Shown piece by piece: positions 6,807 to 14,584 of a DNA stretch of 16,451 bases. Origin of the DNA: Rhodoferax sp. GTDB taxonomy: Bacteria; Pseudomonadota; Gammaproteobacteria; Burkholderiales; Burkholderiaceae_C. Both the position numbers and the translations under genes were made by a program. Position 1 is the first letter of the stretch, and every line of letters starts with the position of its first letter. The notes under the pieces are model-generated. The model was not told the origin of the DNA. It saw nothing but the letters and a program-made list of their open reading frames with translations, and did not search any database. The stretch is from the NCBI GenBank assembly GCA_029946045.1, contig JAQSDS010000403.1:1-16451 (forward strand). The letters run 5' to 3'.

Positions 6807-7223
6807 CCCAACCTGACGATCACGCTGCTGACGGCGGTCCTGTCACTGAGCCTGGCCAGCAGCGCCATGGCCGGTCCCCGTGACGATCTGTTGGCGCAGT
6901 ATGCCAGCGCAGCCAAGGCGGCCGACCCGGCGGTGACGGGCTTTTCCGCGGCGCGTGGCAAGGCCCTCTTCCTGCAAGCCTTTACCGGCGGCAAGCCAGA
7001 CACCCCCACCTGCGCCAGCTGCCATGGCCACGACCCTCGTGCGCCAGGAAGAACGCCGACCGGCAAGACCATCGAGCCGATGGCGGTGTCGGTCTCGCCT
7101 GCGCGCTACACCGACCCGGTCAAGGTCGAGAAATGGTTTAAGCGCAACTGCACCGAAGTCATGGGCCGTGAATGTAGTGCCCGGGAAAAAGGCGACTGGT
7201 TGAGCTTCATGGCCAGCCAGTAA
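6801..7223 (+). CDS. shp: SHP-type cytochrome c (DUF1924 family)
   Basis: A 140-residue periplasmic monoheme c-type cytochrome of the Sphaeroides heme protein (SHP/DUF1924) family. Residues 1-24 are a Sec signal peptide (SLASSAMA then GPRDDL). The heme motif is CASCH at 71-75. FKRNCTEVMGRECS (113-126) matches the SHP region in which an Asn (likely N116) is the unusual displaceable sixth heme ligand, next to a Cys pair (C117, C125) that may form a disulfide. SHP proteins are known to bind O2 and other small ligands; their physiological role is unsettled. AAGGAAG precedes the ATG. It is first of three genes with dhc and a b-type cytochrome, the known SHP partners, and divergent from the two-component operon. 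Confidence 0.9.
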   Translation: MHPNLTITLLTAVLSLSLASSAMAGPRDDLLAQYASAAKAADPAVTGFSAARGKALFLQAFTGGKPDTPTCASCHGHDPRAPGRTPTGKTIEPMAVSVSPARYTDPVKVEKWFKRNCTEVMGRECSAREKGDWLSFMASQ

Positions 7224-7252
7224 TTTCATCATCACCTCCCAAGGAATCTCCT

Positions 7253-7744
7253 ATGAACATCCCCTACCGTCCGCTTGCCCTGGGCCTGCTCGTGATTGGT
7301 TTTTCTGCTCTGGTACTGGGTCGCGCCCAGGCTGGTGGTGGCCACTTTTATGCCCCGGTCACTGACGCCGTGGTCAAGGAAGAGTGCGGCAGCTGCCACT
7401 TGGCGTTTGCTCCTTCCATGCTGCCGGCCCGCTCCTGGACGCGCATGATGGGCGACCTGCAGCATCACTTTGGTGCCGATGCCAGCGTGGACCCCGTCAC
7501 TGCCAAGAAAATCACCGACTACCTGACGACCCATGCCGCCGACCAGGCGGGCAAGCGTTACGGCACCAAGCTGCTGAGCGGTCTGCCGCAAAGCCAATCC
7601 CCATTGCGCATCACCGAACTGCCGCATTGGGTCAGGGAGCATCGGGAAGTCGCGGCATCGGAATGGAAGCAGAGCAAGGTGCGCAGCAAGGCCAATTGCA
7701 CTGCCTGCCATGCCAGCGCCGAACGCGGCTATTACGAAGACTGA
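7253..7744 (+). CDS. dhc: Diheme cytochrome c (DHC)
   Basis: A 163-residue periplasmic diheme cytochrome c. A signal peptide ends around residue 27 (LGRAQA then GGGHFYAP). Heme motifs are CGSCH (45-49), followed by LAFAPSMLPARSW as in the DHC family, and CTACH near the C-terminus (149-153). Histidines such as H71/H72, H94 and H125 are candidate axial ligands. In other bacteria DHC is encoded beside SHP and donates electrons to it. ATG at 7253 has AAGGAA 6-11 bases upstream. Gaps of 29 bases to SHP and 25 bases to the cytochrome b gene indicate one transcript. Confidence 0.92.
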   Translation: MNIPYRPLALGLLVIGFSALVLGRAQAGGGHFYAPVTDAVVKEECGSCHLAFAPSMLPARSWTRMMGDLQHHFGADASVDPVTAKKITDYLTTHAADQAGKRYGTKLLSGLPQSQSPLRITELPHWVREHREVAASEWKQSKVRSKANCTACHASAERGYYED

Positions 7745-7769
7745 GCCTTGCGGTTTTGAGTGCGTCCCC

Positions 7770-9077
7770 ATGAAAACCTTGCTTGCCAGCCTGATTGCTT
7801 TGGTCGCCCTCGCCTGGGGCTGGGCGTTTAGCCAGGTCGTAGCGTCCGCGGCTGTTCATCCGCTGTGGCTCGCACGCCAGGAGCTGCTTTACCTGAGCGG
7901 TCTGCTGTCGGTTGCCATGATGTCGCTGGCCATGTTTTTGGCGACGCGGCCGGTGTGGCTGGAAGCTCCTTTGGGTGGCATGGACCGCATTTACCGCAGC
8001 CACAAGTGGGCCGGCATTCTGGCGGTCGGCTTTGCCGCGCTGCATTGGCTGATCGAGATGTCCGGCGACATCCTGAAAGCCATGATTGGCCGTCAGGGCC
8101 GCGTGCCGCAGGAAATTTTCGCTGGCTTGATGGACGTGTTGCGTGGTCTGGCCAAAGACATGGGCGAATGGGCCATTTACGCGCTGCTGGCCATGCTGGT
8201 GATCACCTTGTGGAAGCGGTTTCCCTACCGGCCTTGGCGTTTCCTGCACCGCGCCATGCCGGTGCTGTATTTGATGCTGGCTTTTCACGCGGCAATGCTT
8301 GCGCCGAGTAGCTATTGGGCCCAGCCGGTGGGTGCCTTGCTGCTTGTGCTGCTCAGCGCCGGTGTTTACGGGGCAGCGCACGCCCTGCTGAACCGCATCG
8401 GCAAGGCCCGCGAAACCCCCGGCGAGATCGTGGCGGTGGAGCAATTGGCGCCCGACGTCACCACGGTGGTCTGTCGCCTGAACTCCGGCTGGCGAGGCCA
8501 CCGCGCGGGTCAGTTTGCTTTTGTCACCTTTGACGACAAAGAGGGCGCGCATCCGTTCACCATTGCCAGCGCCCATCAGGGCGACCACCTGGTGCACTTC
8601 CAGATCAAGGCCCTGGGCGACTACACCCGCAGTCTGGCCCGGCGTCTGCAGCCGGGACAAAGCGTGCGTGTGGAAGGGCCTTACGGTCGCTTTGACATCG
8701 GCCGGCGCAAGCCGCGGGCCAGGCAGATCTGGATCGCCGGCGGCATTGGCGTCACACCTTTCCTGGCTTGGCTGGAGGCGATGCAGGCCACGCCCGACAA
8801 GTCCCCTGAGGCCGAGCTGCATTACTGCACCCGAGATCAGGCCACCGACGCTTTCGTGCCGCGTTTGCTGAGTTTGTGTGCCGCTTTGCCATCGGTCCGG
8901 CTGCATATTCATGATGCGCGGCACGGCGCCAAATTGACGGCAAGCGCATTGGGGGTGTCAAGCCATACGGAAATCTGGTTCTGCGGACCGACGGGACTGG
9001 CAGACGCCTTGCGCCAAGGCATGGCCGCACTGGGTTGGCGGCCCCGTTTTCACCAGGAAGCCTTTGAGATGCGCTAG
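7770..9077 (+). CDS. b-type cytochrome / ferric-reductase-like oxidoreductase with FAD-NAD(P)H domain
   Basis: A 435-residue inner-membrane flavocytochrome b. About six hydrophobic segments occupy residues 1-205. Four histidines, H78 and H92 plus H160 and H173 (spacings 14 and 13), are set to hold two stacked hemes as in ferric reductase/NOX domains. The cytoplasmic half is a ferredoxin-reductase module: flavin-binding AGQFAF (246-251) and HPFT (261-264), nucleotide-binding AGGIGVTP (323-330), FCGP (404-407) and an aromatic C-terminus. It probably moves electrons from NAD(P)H across the membrane to DHC and then SHP. The start at 7770 is chosen because it opens TM1 and follows the dhc stop; an earlier in-frame start at 7710 would overlap dhc. 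The Shine-Dalgarno is poor. Confidence 0.88.
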   Translation: MKTLLASLIALVALAWGWAFSQVVASAAVHPLWLARQELLYLSGLLSVAMMSLAMFLATRPVWLEAPLGGMDRIYRSHKWAGILAVGFAALHWLIEMSGDILKAMIGRQGRVPQEIFAGLMDVLRGLAKDMGEWAIYALLAMLVITLWKRFPYRPWRFLHRAMPVLYLMLAFHAAMLAPSSYWAQPVGALLLVLLSAGVYGAAHALLNRIGKARETPGEIVAVEQLAPDVTTVVCRLNSGWRGHRAGQFAFVTFDDKEGAHPFTIASAHQGDHLVHFQIKALGDYTRSLARRLQPGQSVRVEGPYGRFDIGRRKPRARQIWIAGGIGVTPFLAWLEAMQATPDKSPEAELHYCTRDQATDAFVPRLLSLCAALPSVRLHIHDARHGAKLTASALGVSSHTEIWFCGPTGLADALRQGMAALGWRPRFHQEAFEMR

Positions 9078-9115
9078 GAGCCCGGGCAGCAGAACGCTCT
9101 GCCGCCCGGGCTCCT
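9076..9115. terminator. Strong hairpin terminator of the cytochrome operon
   Basis: AGGAGCCCGGGC (9076-9087) pairs perfectly with GCCCGGGCTCCT (9104-9115); after one A/C mismatch the stem continues with GCAG/CTGC around a 6-base loop. It begins within the stop codon of the cytochrome b gene and is followed by GGTTGTTG, only modestly T-rich. The gene on the other strand ends at 9135, so it may serve both directions. Confidence 0.75.
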
Positions 9116-9134
9116 GGTTGTTGACGGTGACGGC

Positions 9135-9722
9135 TTATTTCAGCTTGCCCAGGGCAACGCGATACGCTTCCAGTCGGGCTTCGTAGTCGGCGGCATCGCC
9201 GTAGTCCAGAAACCGGTTGTAGTGGCCATGGGTGCCCAGGATCTTGTGGGCATGCTTGATTGGGCAGAAATAGGCCTCGGTGCGGGCCAGGATTTCACGC
9301 ATGTAGCCCATCAGCCCGTTGCCGTATTCGCAGTAGAAGCAGTGGAATTTCTCGATGAAATTGAGGTACTGCAGTTGGGCACGGTCATACACCAGGTAGT
9401 CGCCGCGGCGCACTTTGGTGATGCCGTAAATCGGAAAGCAGCTCCACTGGTAAAAGCTCACGCACAAGTCCAGCAGCATCAGCGGAAAAATCATGCTGTA
9501 GATGATGGGGCCGGTGATCAGGTTCTGCGGGCGGTTGCTGACCAGCCAGCGGAAAAAGCTGGTTTTCAGTTTGCGGTGCGCCGCTTTGATCGAGTCCTCA
9601 AACTCCACGCGCTTTCCCTTGATCTGGAAAAACATGCGGCTTTCCTGCGCATGAACGGCCTCTTTCAGGTCGGCCTCCAGCGCAGCCATCTGCGCCAGCA
9701 ACTCGTTGATCCGGTCGTTCAT
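9135..9722 (-). CDS. Conserved membrane-associated protein with Cys/His motifs, function unknown
   Basis: A 195-residue protein I do not recognise by function. Residues 1-30 look like a coiled coil (MNDRINELLAQMAALEADLK). Residues about 66-98 are hydrophobic (LITGPIIYSMIFPLMLLDL onward) and may form a membrane hairpin or one segment. The C-terminal half holds FHCFYCEYGNGL (C128-x2-C131) and FCPIKHAHK (C153, H157, H159), a possible metal site, in a strikingly Tyr/Phe-rich region. RBS AGGGG precedes the ATG. It starts 23 bases after the metY stop, so the two are probably co-transcribed, with the hairpin at 9076-9115 as the end. Whether it has anything to do with sulfur metabolism is open. Confidence 0.75.
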   Translation of the reverse strand: MNDRINELLAQMAALEADLKEAVHAQESRMFFQIKGKRVEFEDSIKAAHRKLKTSFFRWLVSNRPQNLITGPIIYSMIFPLMLLDLCVSFYQWSCFPIYGITKVRRGDYLVYDRAQLQYLNFIEKFHCFYCEYGNGLMGYMREILARTEAYFCPIKHAHKILGTHGHYNRFLDYGDAADYEARLEAYRVALGKLK

Positions 9723-9745
9723 GGTGCGCCCCTGGTGGCAGTGAT

Positions 9746-11041
9746 TTAAACCGCCGCCAGAGCTTGTGTCAGGTCGGCCAGCAAGTCGTCAATGTGCTCG
9801 ATACCAATCGACAGCCGCACGGCGTCTTCGGGCACCCCGGCCTTGATCAGCTCGGCCGGCGACAGCTGCCGGTGCGTGGTCGAGGCCGGGTGCGTGGCCA
9901 GCGACTTGGCGTCACCAATGTTGACCAGGCGGGTGAACAGTTGCAGCGCGTCGAGGAACGCGGCACCGGCCTTGCGGCCTTCGCCGGGTGCTGACTTGAC
10001 GCCAAAAGTGAGCAGGCCAGACGCCTTGCCGCCGAGGTACTTTTGCGCTAGCGCGTGGTCGGGGTGACTTGGTAAACCGGCGTAATTGACCCAGGCGGCC
10101 TTGGGGTGCGCCTGCAGGAATTGCGCTACTTTGATCGTGTTGTCGTTGATGCGGTCCATGCGCAGGCTCAAGGTCTCAATGCCCTGCAGAATCAAAAACG
10201 CGTTGAACGGTGACAGCGCCGCACCGGTATTGCGCAGCGGCACCACGCGGGCGCGGCCAATGTAGGCGGCAGCACCCAGGGCTTCGGTGTAAATCACGCC
10301 GTGGTAGCTCTGGTCGGGCTCGTTGAGGCGCTTGAACCGGGCCTTGTGCTCGGCCCACGGGAACTTGCCCGAGTCCACAATGATGCCGGCAATGCTGGTG
10401 CCGTGGCCGCCCATGTACTTGGTGAGGGAGTGCACCACGATGTCGGCACCGTGTTCGAACGGGCGCAGCAGGTAAGGTGTGGCCACCGTGTTGTCGACGA
10501 TCAGCGGCACGCCGTGGCGGTGGGCAATGGCAGCCAGTGCGGCAATGTCGGTCACGGTGCCTTGCGGATTGCTGATGGATTCAATAAAAACCGCCTTGGT
10601 CTTGTCGTCAAACAGCGGCTCGAAACTGGCGGGGTCACGCGGGTCGGCAAAACGGGTGCTGATGCCTGACAGCGGCAGCGTGTGCGCCAGCAGGTTGTAG
10701 GTGCCGCCATACAGCGCGGTGCTGGCAATGATGTTGTCACCGGCCTCGGCAATGGTCTGGATGGCATAGGTCACGGCGGCTTGGCCTGAGGCCAGCGCCA
10801 GCGCGGCAATGCCGCCTTCGAGCGCCGCCACGCGCTGCTCCAGCACATCGTTGGTCGGGTTCATGATGCGGGTATAGATGTTGCCCGGCACCTTCAGGTC
10901 AAACAGGTCAGCACCATGCTGGGCGCTGTCAAAAGCGTAGGCTGCCGTCTGGTAAATCGGCACCGCGACCGCCTTGGTGGTGGGGTCCGGGCTGTAACCC
11001 GAGTGGACCGACTTGGTTTCGAATTTCCAGGATTGGGACAT
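9746..11041 (-). CDS. metY: O-acetylhomoserine sulfhydrylase (aminocarboxypropyltransferase)
   Basis: A 431-residue PLP enzyme of the Cys/Met metabolism (gamma) family that converts O-acetylhomoserine and sulfide to homocysteine in the cytosol. The N-terminus [16 protein letters not shown] and length near 430 match MetY rather than the shorter (about 390 aa) MetB/MetC/MetZ proteins. Landmarks are [18 protein letters not shown] (55-72), ASGQAA (84-89), [13 protein letters not shown] (182-194) and [16 protein letters not shown] (204-219) with the PLP Schiff-base lysine K208. The C-terminal [14 protein letters not shown] is typical. AAGGAG lies 7 bases before the ATG. A short ORF and a 400-base leader region lie upstream; the unknown membrane-associated gene follows downstream. 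Confidence 0.95.
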   Translation of the reverse strand: MSQSWKFETKSVHSGYSPDPTTKAVAVPIYQTAAYAFDSAQHGADLFDLKVPGNIYTRIMNPTNDVLEQRVAALEGGIAALALASGQAAVTYAIQTIAEAGDNIIASTALYGGTYNLLAHTLPLSGISTRFADPRDPASFEPLFDDKTKAVFIESISNPQGTVTDIAALAAIAHRHGVPLIVDNTVATPYLLRPFEHGADIVVHSLTKYMGGHGTSIAGIIVDSGKFPWAEHKARFKRLNEPDQSYHGVIYTEALGAAAYIGRARVVPLRNTGAALSPFNAFLILQGIETLSLRMDRINDNTIKVAQFLQAHPKAAWVNYAGLPSHPDHALAQKYLGGKASGLLTFGVKSAPGEGRKAGAAFLDALQLFTRLVNIGDAKSLATHPASTTHRQLSPAELIKAGVPEDAVRLSIGIEHIDDLLADLTQALAAV

Positions 11042-11077
11042 GGTTTGGCTCCTTGCGTTGTTGAAATAAATGCGGGA

Positions 11078-11248
11078 TCAGGCCGGATGGTAGCCGCTGT
11101 CAGGACGCCACAAACACCCGGGCGTGGCCAGGCGCAAGGCGTGGTGGTCCTCGCCGGATGGTCCCAGACATCTTTCGGCGTGCCGATCTGCGCCACCAGC
11201 GGCGAATTGGCGCGTGCGGCGGGAAAGGGAAGCAGTTTTTTGTGTCAT
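11078..11248 (-). CDS. Possible 56-residue leader or small protein upstream of metY
   Basis: An ATG at 11248 follows GAGGA with 7-base spacing and opens a 56-codon frame (MTQKTASLSRRTRQ... ending DSGYHPA) that stops 36 bases before metY. It is rich in Arg and His, with no signal peptide or domain I know. Third positions are mostly G or C in the second half, as expected for this genome but also for noncoding DNA here. It could be a real small protein, a translated leader controlling metY, or chance. Upstream, CATTGC/GCAATG (11267-11272/11279-11284) forms a small inverted repeat. Confidence 0.35.
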   Translation of the reverse strand: MTQKTASLSRRTRQFAAGGADRHAERCLGPSGEDHHALRLATPGCLWRPDSGYHPA

Positions 11249-11379
11249 GTTGGAGTCCTCAAAATTCATTGCCAAAATGCAATGCAGCGAATTCTGGGGG
11301 CCAACCGTTCAAACTGGAACTACTGATTTTCTACTTACAAATTACCAAAACATCTATATCGTCAAAAATGAATGGTCAC

Positions 11380-11416
11380 TTTTCACCATTCTGTCACGCT
11401 GGGGTGGGACCATAAA
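11380..11416 (+). promoter_or_regulatory. Possible Pho box and -10 in the 11249-11443 intergenic region
   Basis: TTTTCAC (11380-11386), a 4-base spacer and CTGTCAC (11391-11397) have the 7-4-7 direct-repeat layout of a PhoB box; the second half is a near-perfect CTGTCAT match, the first is poor. CATAAA at 11411-11416 could be the -10, about 28 bases before the lipoprotein start. A small inverted repeat GAATGGT/ACCATTC (11370-11376/11385-11391) overlaps it. The rest of this AT-rich divergent gap shows no other clear element. Confidence 0.35.
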
Positions 11417-11443
11417 GCATTTCCACACTCCAGGACCCTGTCA

Positions 11444-12493
11444 ATGAATTCACGTCTTTTACCGCGTTTAAGCGCCGTCATGTTGATCAGTATGGGCTTG
11501 ATGGCGTGTAGCTCAGCCGATCTGACCCGTGAAAAAGCGGCGTCAAGCCACACCGGGGCCAGCTTTTCGTTTGGCCTGTGGGGTGATATGCCTTACAAGA
11601 AGGCTGGTGACGATGCCAAATTGCCAGCGGTACTGCAAAGCATCAATGCGTCCGACATCGCATTTTCGATCTATGACGGTGACATCAAGGACGGCAGTTC
11701 GCACTGCAGCAACAACATCTACACCGAGGCGCTGACGATGTTCAACAGCATGCGCCAACCCGTGGTGTATGTGCCGGGGGACAACGAGTGGACCGATTGC
11801 CACCGCAGCAACAACGGCGGCATGGACGCGCTGGAGCGACTGGCGCACATCCGCAAAGTGATGTTTCCAACGACCAACAGTTTGGGCCAGCGCACCCTGG
11901 CGCTGGAGCACCAGGGCAAGTTAGGAGAAAAATATGTGGAGAACACCCGTTTCAGCCAGCATGGCGTGATGTTTGTTGGCATCAACATGCCCGGCAGCAA
12001 CAACAATCTGATTCTGAATGCCAAGCAGTGCAGCACCAAGAGCGCACGCACGCCGGCCCAGTGTGATGCTGCCAACGCCGAGTACCTTGAGCGTGATGGC
12101 GCCAATGTTGAATGGTTGAAAGCCTCATTTGCCCAGGCCAAGCTGAGCCACGCGGCAGGTCTGGTGGTGGTGGTGCAGGCTGATCCCGGTTTTGATCTGC
12201 CGGAGACCGAAGAATTGGATGAAAGTCTGGCGGCTGACCACAGCGGTTATCGCAACTTCATGAATGAACTGGAAACCTTGACCAAGCAGTTTGCCGGCCA
12301 AGTGCTGTTTGTGCACGGTGACACCCACAATTTCAAGATCGACAAGCCGCTGTCAAAACCCAACCAGTTGCTGCCCAATTTCACCCGAGTGGAAACGTTT
12401 GGCAGTCCCAACCTGCACTGGGTCAAGGTCACGGTGAACCCAGCCACGGCCAACGTGTTCCAGATTGAGCCGGTACTGGTGAAACAGCCTTGA
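11444..12493 (+). CDS. Lipoprotein of the calcineurin-like metallophosphoesterase type
   Basis: A 349-residue predicted lipoprotein. The signal peptide ends in the lipobox LMAC with lipidated C22. Metallophosphoesterase-like motifs occur in order: GDMP (47-50), DGDIKDG (78-84), PGDNEWTDCH (111-120) and HGDTH (291-295), which would bind a di-metal centre. The family hydrolyses phosphomono- or diesters; the substrate is unknown, and the fold assignment rests on motifs only. ATG at 11444 has AGGA 8 bases upstream and opens the signal peptide; the longer frame from 11372 would run through the promoter. A possible Pho box upstream suggests induction in phosphate limitation. The stop directly abuts the stop of the convergent ligase gene. 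Confidence 0.75.
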   Translation: MNSRLLPRLSAVMLISMGLMACSSADLTREKAASSHTGASFSFGLWGDMPYKKAGDDAKLPAVLQSINASDIAFSIYDGDIKDGSSHCSNNIYTEALTMFNSMRQPVVYVPGDNEWTDCHRSNNGGMDALERLAHIRKVMFPTTNSLGQRTLALEHQGKLGEKYVENTRFSQHGVMFVGINMPGSNNNLILNAKQCSTKSARTPAQCDAANAEYLERDGANVEWLKASFAQAKLSHAAGLVVVVQADPGFDLPETEELDESLAADHSGYRNFMNELETLTKQFAGQVLFVHGDTHNFKIDKPLSKPNQLLPNFTRVETFGSPNLHWVKVTVNPATANVFQIEPVLVKQP

Positions 12494-13999
12494 TCATGGG
12501 TTGCTGCGCTGCTTGAGCCACTCGGCATGGGCTTGCGGAAAGGCGGCCTGCAGACGTGCCAGGTAGAAGTCGGCCTCCGCATCGCGGCCCAACAGGCGGG
12601 CGCTGTCGATCACGATCTCGGCCACTTTTGCCTCGGGCGAAAAATGCAATACGTCCTTGGCCAGCAGGTTCATCTGCGCTGCGTTGGCAGCAGTCAGATC
12701 GGTGGTGGTGAGCTCGGCGAAACGCAATTGGTCCTGAAACAGCAGCACATGCCGTGTTTTTTCCAGGGTGTCCGACCGGTAAGCCGGGGTGCGTTGCTCG
12801 GTCGGCAAATAGATCTGGCTGGCCAGGTGGTACTGCCAGGCGGCCAGCGCGCAGAAGGTGAGCAGCATGCCCGCCACGCCTGCCTGCAGGTAAGGCGCCA
12901 GCGTCCTGTGCTCCTGCCTGCTTGCAGGCAGCAACAGCCAGACACACAGACCGGCAGCCATCTGGAACGGGCCGTACCAGAGCGGGTATTCCAACAGACT
13001 GTGCAGCACAATGACTGCCAGAATAGCCCAGGCCATGTGCCGGGTGGGGTCGAGCGCGCGCCAGGGCTGGGCGCGCCAGACCAGCCACAAGCCGCCGCCG
13101 CACAGCAGCAGCGTGAGTGGCAGACCCAGTTCCACCGCCAGTTGCAGGGGCAGGTTGTGGGCGTTGTCCAGAATGTCGCAAAAACGTGCACCCGGGTAGA
13201 GCGTGATGAAGTGGGCGTAGTCCAGCTCACCCCAGCCCCAGCCCAGCCAGGGTTTTTGGGCAATCAGGTACAGCACGTTGCGCCACAGGGTGAGGCGGCT
13301 GCCGCACACAGAATCGCCCGCGCGCAAACGGGCCCAGGCGCCGCTGCTCATGGGGTCCAGCCCGGCCAGCCAGGGCAGCGCCCAGTTGGCCACGGTGTAG
13401 CTCAGCCCGGCAGCCAGCAGCACCCAGGGCAAGGCCGATGCGGCCTGATTGGCGGCCCGATGCTGGCGCGCGCGGTGGTGCCAGTACAGGCTCATGAGCA
13501 CCACCACGAGCAATTGCATCAAACCGGTACGCGACGATGACGCGGCGTTGCCGACACCCAGCAGCACAGCCAGTGCGATTGCCAGGCCGATCTGGCCGGT
13601 GTGCCGCCTGACCCCAGGCTGCGAAACTTGAGTCAGCCACCACAGCAAGGCCGCCAGCCCGATGTTCATCAAGCTGGCAAACTGGTTGCGTTGGCGCAGG
13701 TTGCCATAAGCCAGACCCACATCGGTGTGATTGACCCAGACACCGAGCCAACTGCTTGCGCCAAAATACTGCAACAAGCCAATCACGGCACTTAAGCACG
13801 CGGCTGCAAGCCAGGCACCGGCCACCGCGTGCACCCAGCGCCGCCGTATTTCCGGACCGCTGTCGCCGGCCCGCAACAACAACAAGCCCGCCGTGCAGGC
13901 CCAAGCAAACAGCAGCGGCCCCACGGCGGCGGTCGGCCCCGGGGAAAACGGATTGAGCCAAGGCAGCGTGATGAGAAGGGCAATAACAAATAAGCGCAT
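12494..13999 (-). CDS. PglL/Wzy_C-type O-oligosaccharyltransferase or O-antigen ligase
   Basis: A 501-residue polytopic inner-membrane protein of the Wzy_C O-antigen ligase superfamily. About a dozen hydrophobic stretches fill residues 1-385, with GNLRQRNQFA (99-108), SSRTG (155-159), the periplasmic-loop DNAHNLPLQ (278-286) and HSLLEYPLWYG (333-343); the last two are typical of PglL protein O-glycosylases. A soluble C-terminal part (about 400-501) looks like the Wzy_C_2 extension found in PglL proteins. It would transfer lipid-linked glycan to a protein or to lipid A-core; pilin-type glycosylation is the favoured guess. A GTG 21 bases upstream (14020) is an alternative start; neither has a clear Shine-Dalgarno. 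No pilin or glycan genes are adjacent. Confidence 0.82.
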   Translation of the reverse strand: MRLFVIALLITLPWLNPFSPGPTAAVGPLLFAWACTAGLLLLRAGDSGPEIRRRWVHAVAGAWLAAACLSAVIGLLQYFGASSWLGVWVNHTDVGLAYGNLRQRNQFASLMNIGLAALLWWLTQVSQPGVRRHTGQIGLAIALAVLLGVGNAASSSRTGLMQLLVVVLMSLYWHHRARQHRAANQAASALPWVLLAAGLSYTVANWALPWLAGLDPMSSGAWARLRAGDSVCGSRLTLWRNVLYLIAQKPWLGWGWGELDYAHFITLYPGARFCDILDNAHNLPLQLAVELGLPLTLLLCGGGLWLVWRAQPWRALDPTRHMAWAILAVIVLHSLLEYPLWYGPFQMAAGLCVWLLLPASRQEHRTLAPYLQAGVAGMLLTFCALAAWQYHLASQIYLPTEQRTPAYRSDTLEKTRHVLLFQDQLRFAELTTTDLTAANAAQMNLLAKDVLHFSPEAKVAEIVIDSARLLGRDAEADFYLARLQAAFPQAHAEWLKQRSNP

Positions 14000-14122
14000 A
14001 AAAAAGAGGATGAACCGCACTGGAAATCAGGATGGGTGATTCTCGCAGCTGCCCATGTGGGTGGCCGTGGGCCTGGGTGTCACGGTGTTTTGAAAGCGCG
14101 GCAAAATCGGGCTCACTACTGA

Positions 14123-14584
14123 ATGAATGTGAACATGACCAAAGTCAAAAAAATTGCCGGCATCGTGGGCGGCTCCTCTGATGAGGTTGAGGCTGCCTTT
14201 TATGAGGCGCTGCAAAGCGCCGACCTGGAGCGCTTGATGGCATGCTGGGCAGATGAAGACGAGGTGGTGTGCGTGCATCCGGGTGGCCCGCGCATGATCG
14301 GCCTGGGCGCGATCCGCTCGGCCTTTGAGGCCATGTTCAACAACGGCAGCATCCGGGTCCGGCCTGAAGGCGTTCGCAAGATTGAGGCGCTGGGCAGTGC
14401 CGTGCACAGTGTGCGCGAACGCATTGAACTGCTCACCCCCGAGGGGCCGATGGAAGCGGTGGTGATGGCCACCAATGTGTACCACAAGACGGCTCAAGGC
14501 TGGCGCCTGGTGGCGCACCATGCCAGTCCCGGCAATGCCCGTGAGCCCGATGACGTCACCGAGATTGCGCCGGTTTTACATTGA
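14123..14584 (+). CDS. SnoaL/NTF2-like protein
   Basis: A 153-residue cytosolic protein with an NTF2/SnoaL-like cone fold. Characteristic features are the first helix VEAAFYEALQSADLERLMACW, then DEDEVVCVHPGG, a long helix IRSAFEAMF, and beta strands ending VYHKTAQGWRLVAHHAS. In this broad group the fold is used both by enzymes and by binding proteins, so no reaction can be assigned. A second ATG four codons in (14135) is an alternative start. Its stop overlaps the start of the next hydrolase gene, and the three genes 14123-16094 appear to form one operon. Confidence 0.85.
   Translation: MNVNMTKVKKIAGIVGGSSDEVEAAFYEALQSADLERLMACWADEDEVVCVHPGGPRMIGLGAIRSAFEAMFNNGSIRVRPEGVRKIEALGSAVHSVRERIELLTPEGPMEAVVMATNVYHKTAQGWRLVAHHASPGNAREPDDVTEIAPVLH

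Noticed and set aside
7632..8924. Minus-strand 430-codon open frame
   Set aside because: Antisense to the cytochrome b and dhc genes, low-complexity His/Gln/Arg composition, no motif.
11042..11443. Known SAM or cobalamin riboswitch ahead of metY
   Set aside because: I could not recognise the conserved core of any known class by eye; left as an open question for an Rfam search.
12527..13540. Plus-strand 337-codon open frame
   Set aside because: Antisense to the PglL-like gene and Gln/Arg-rich; the minus strand encodes a clear membrane ligase.
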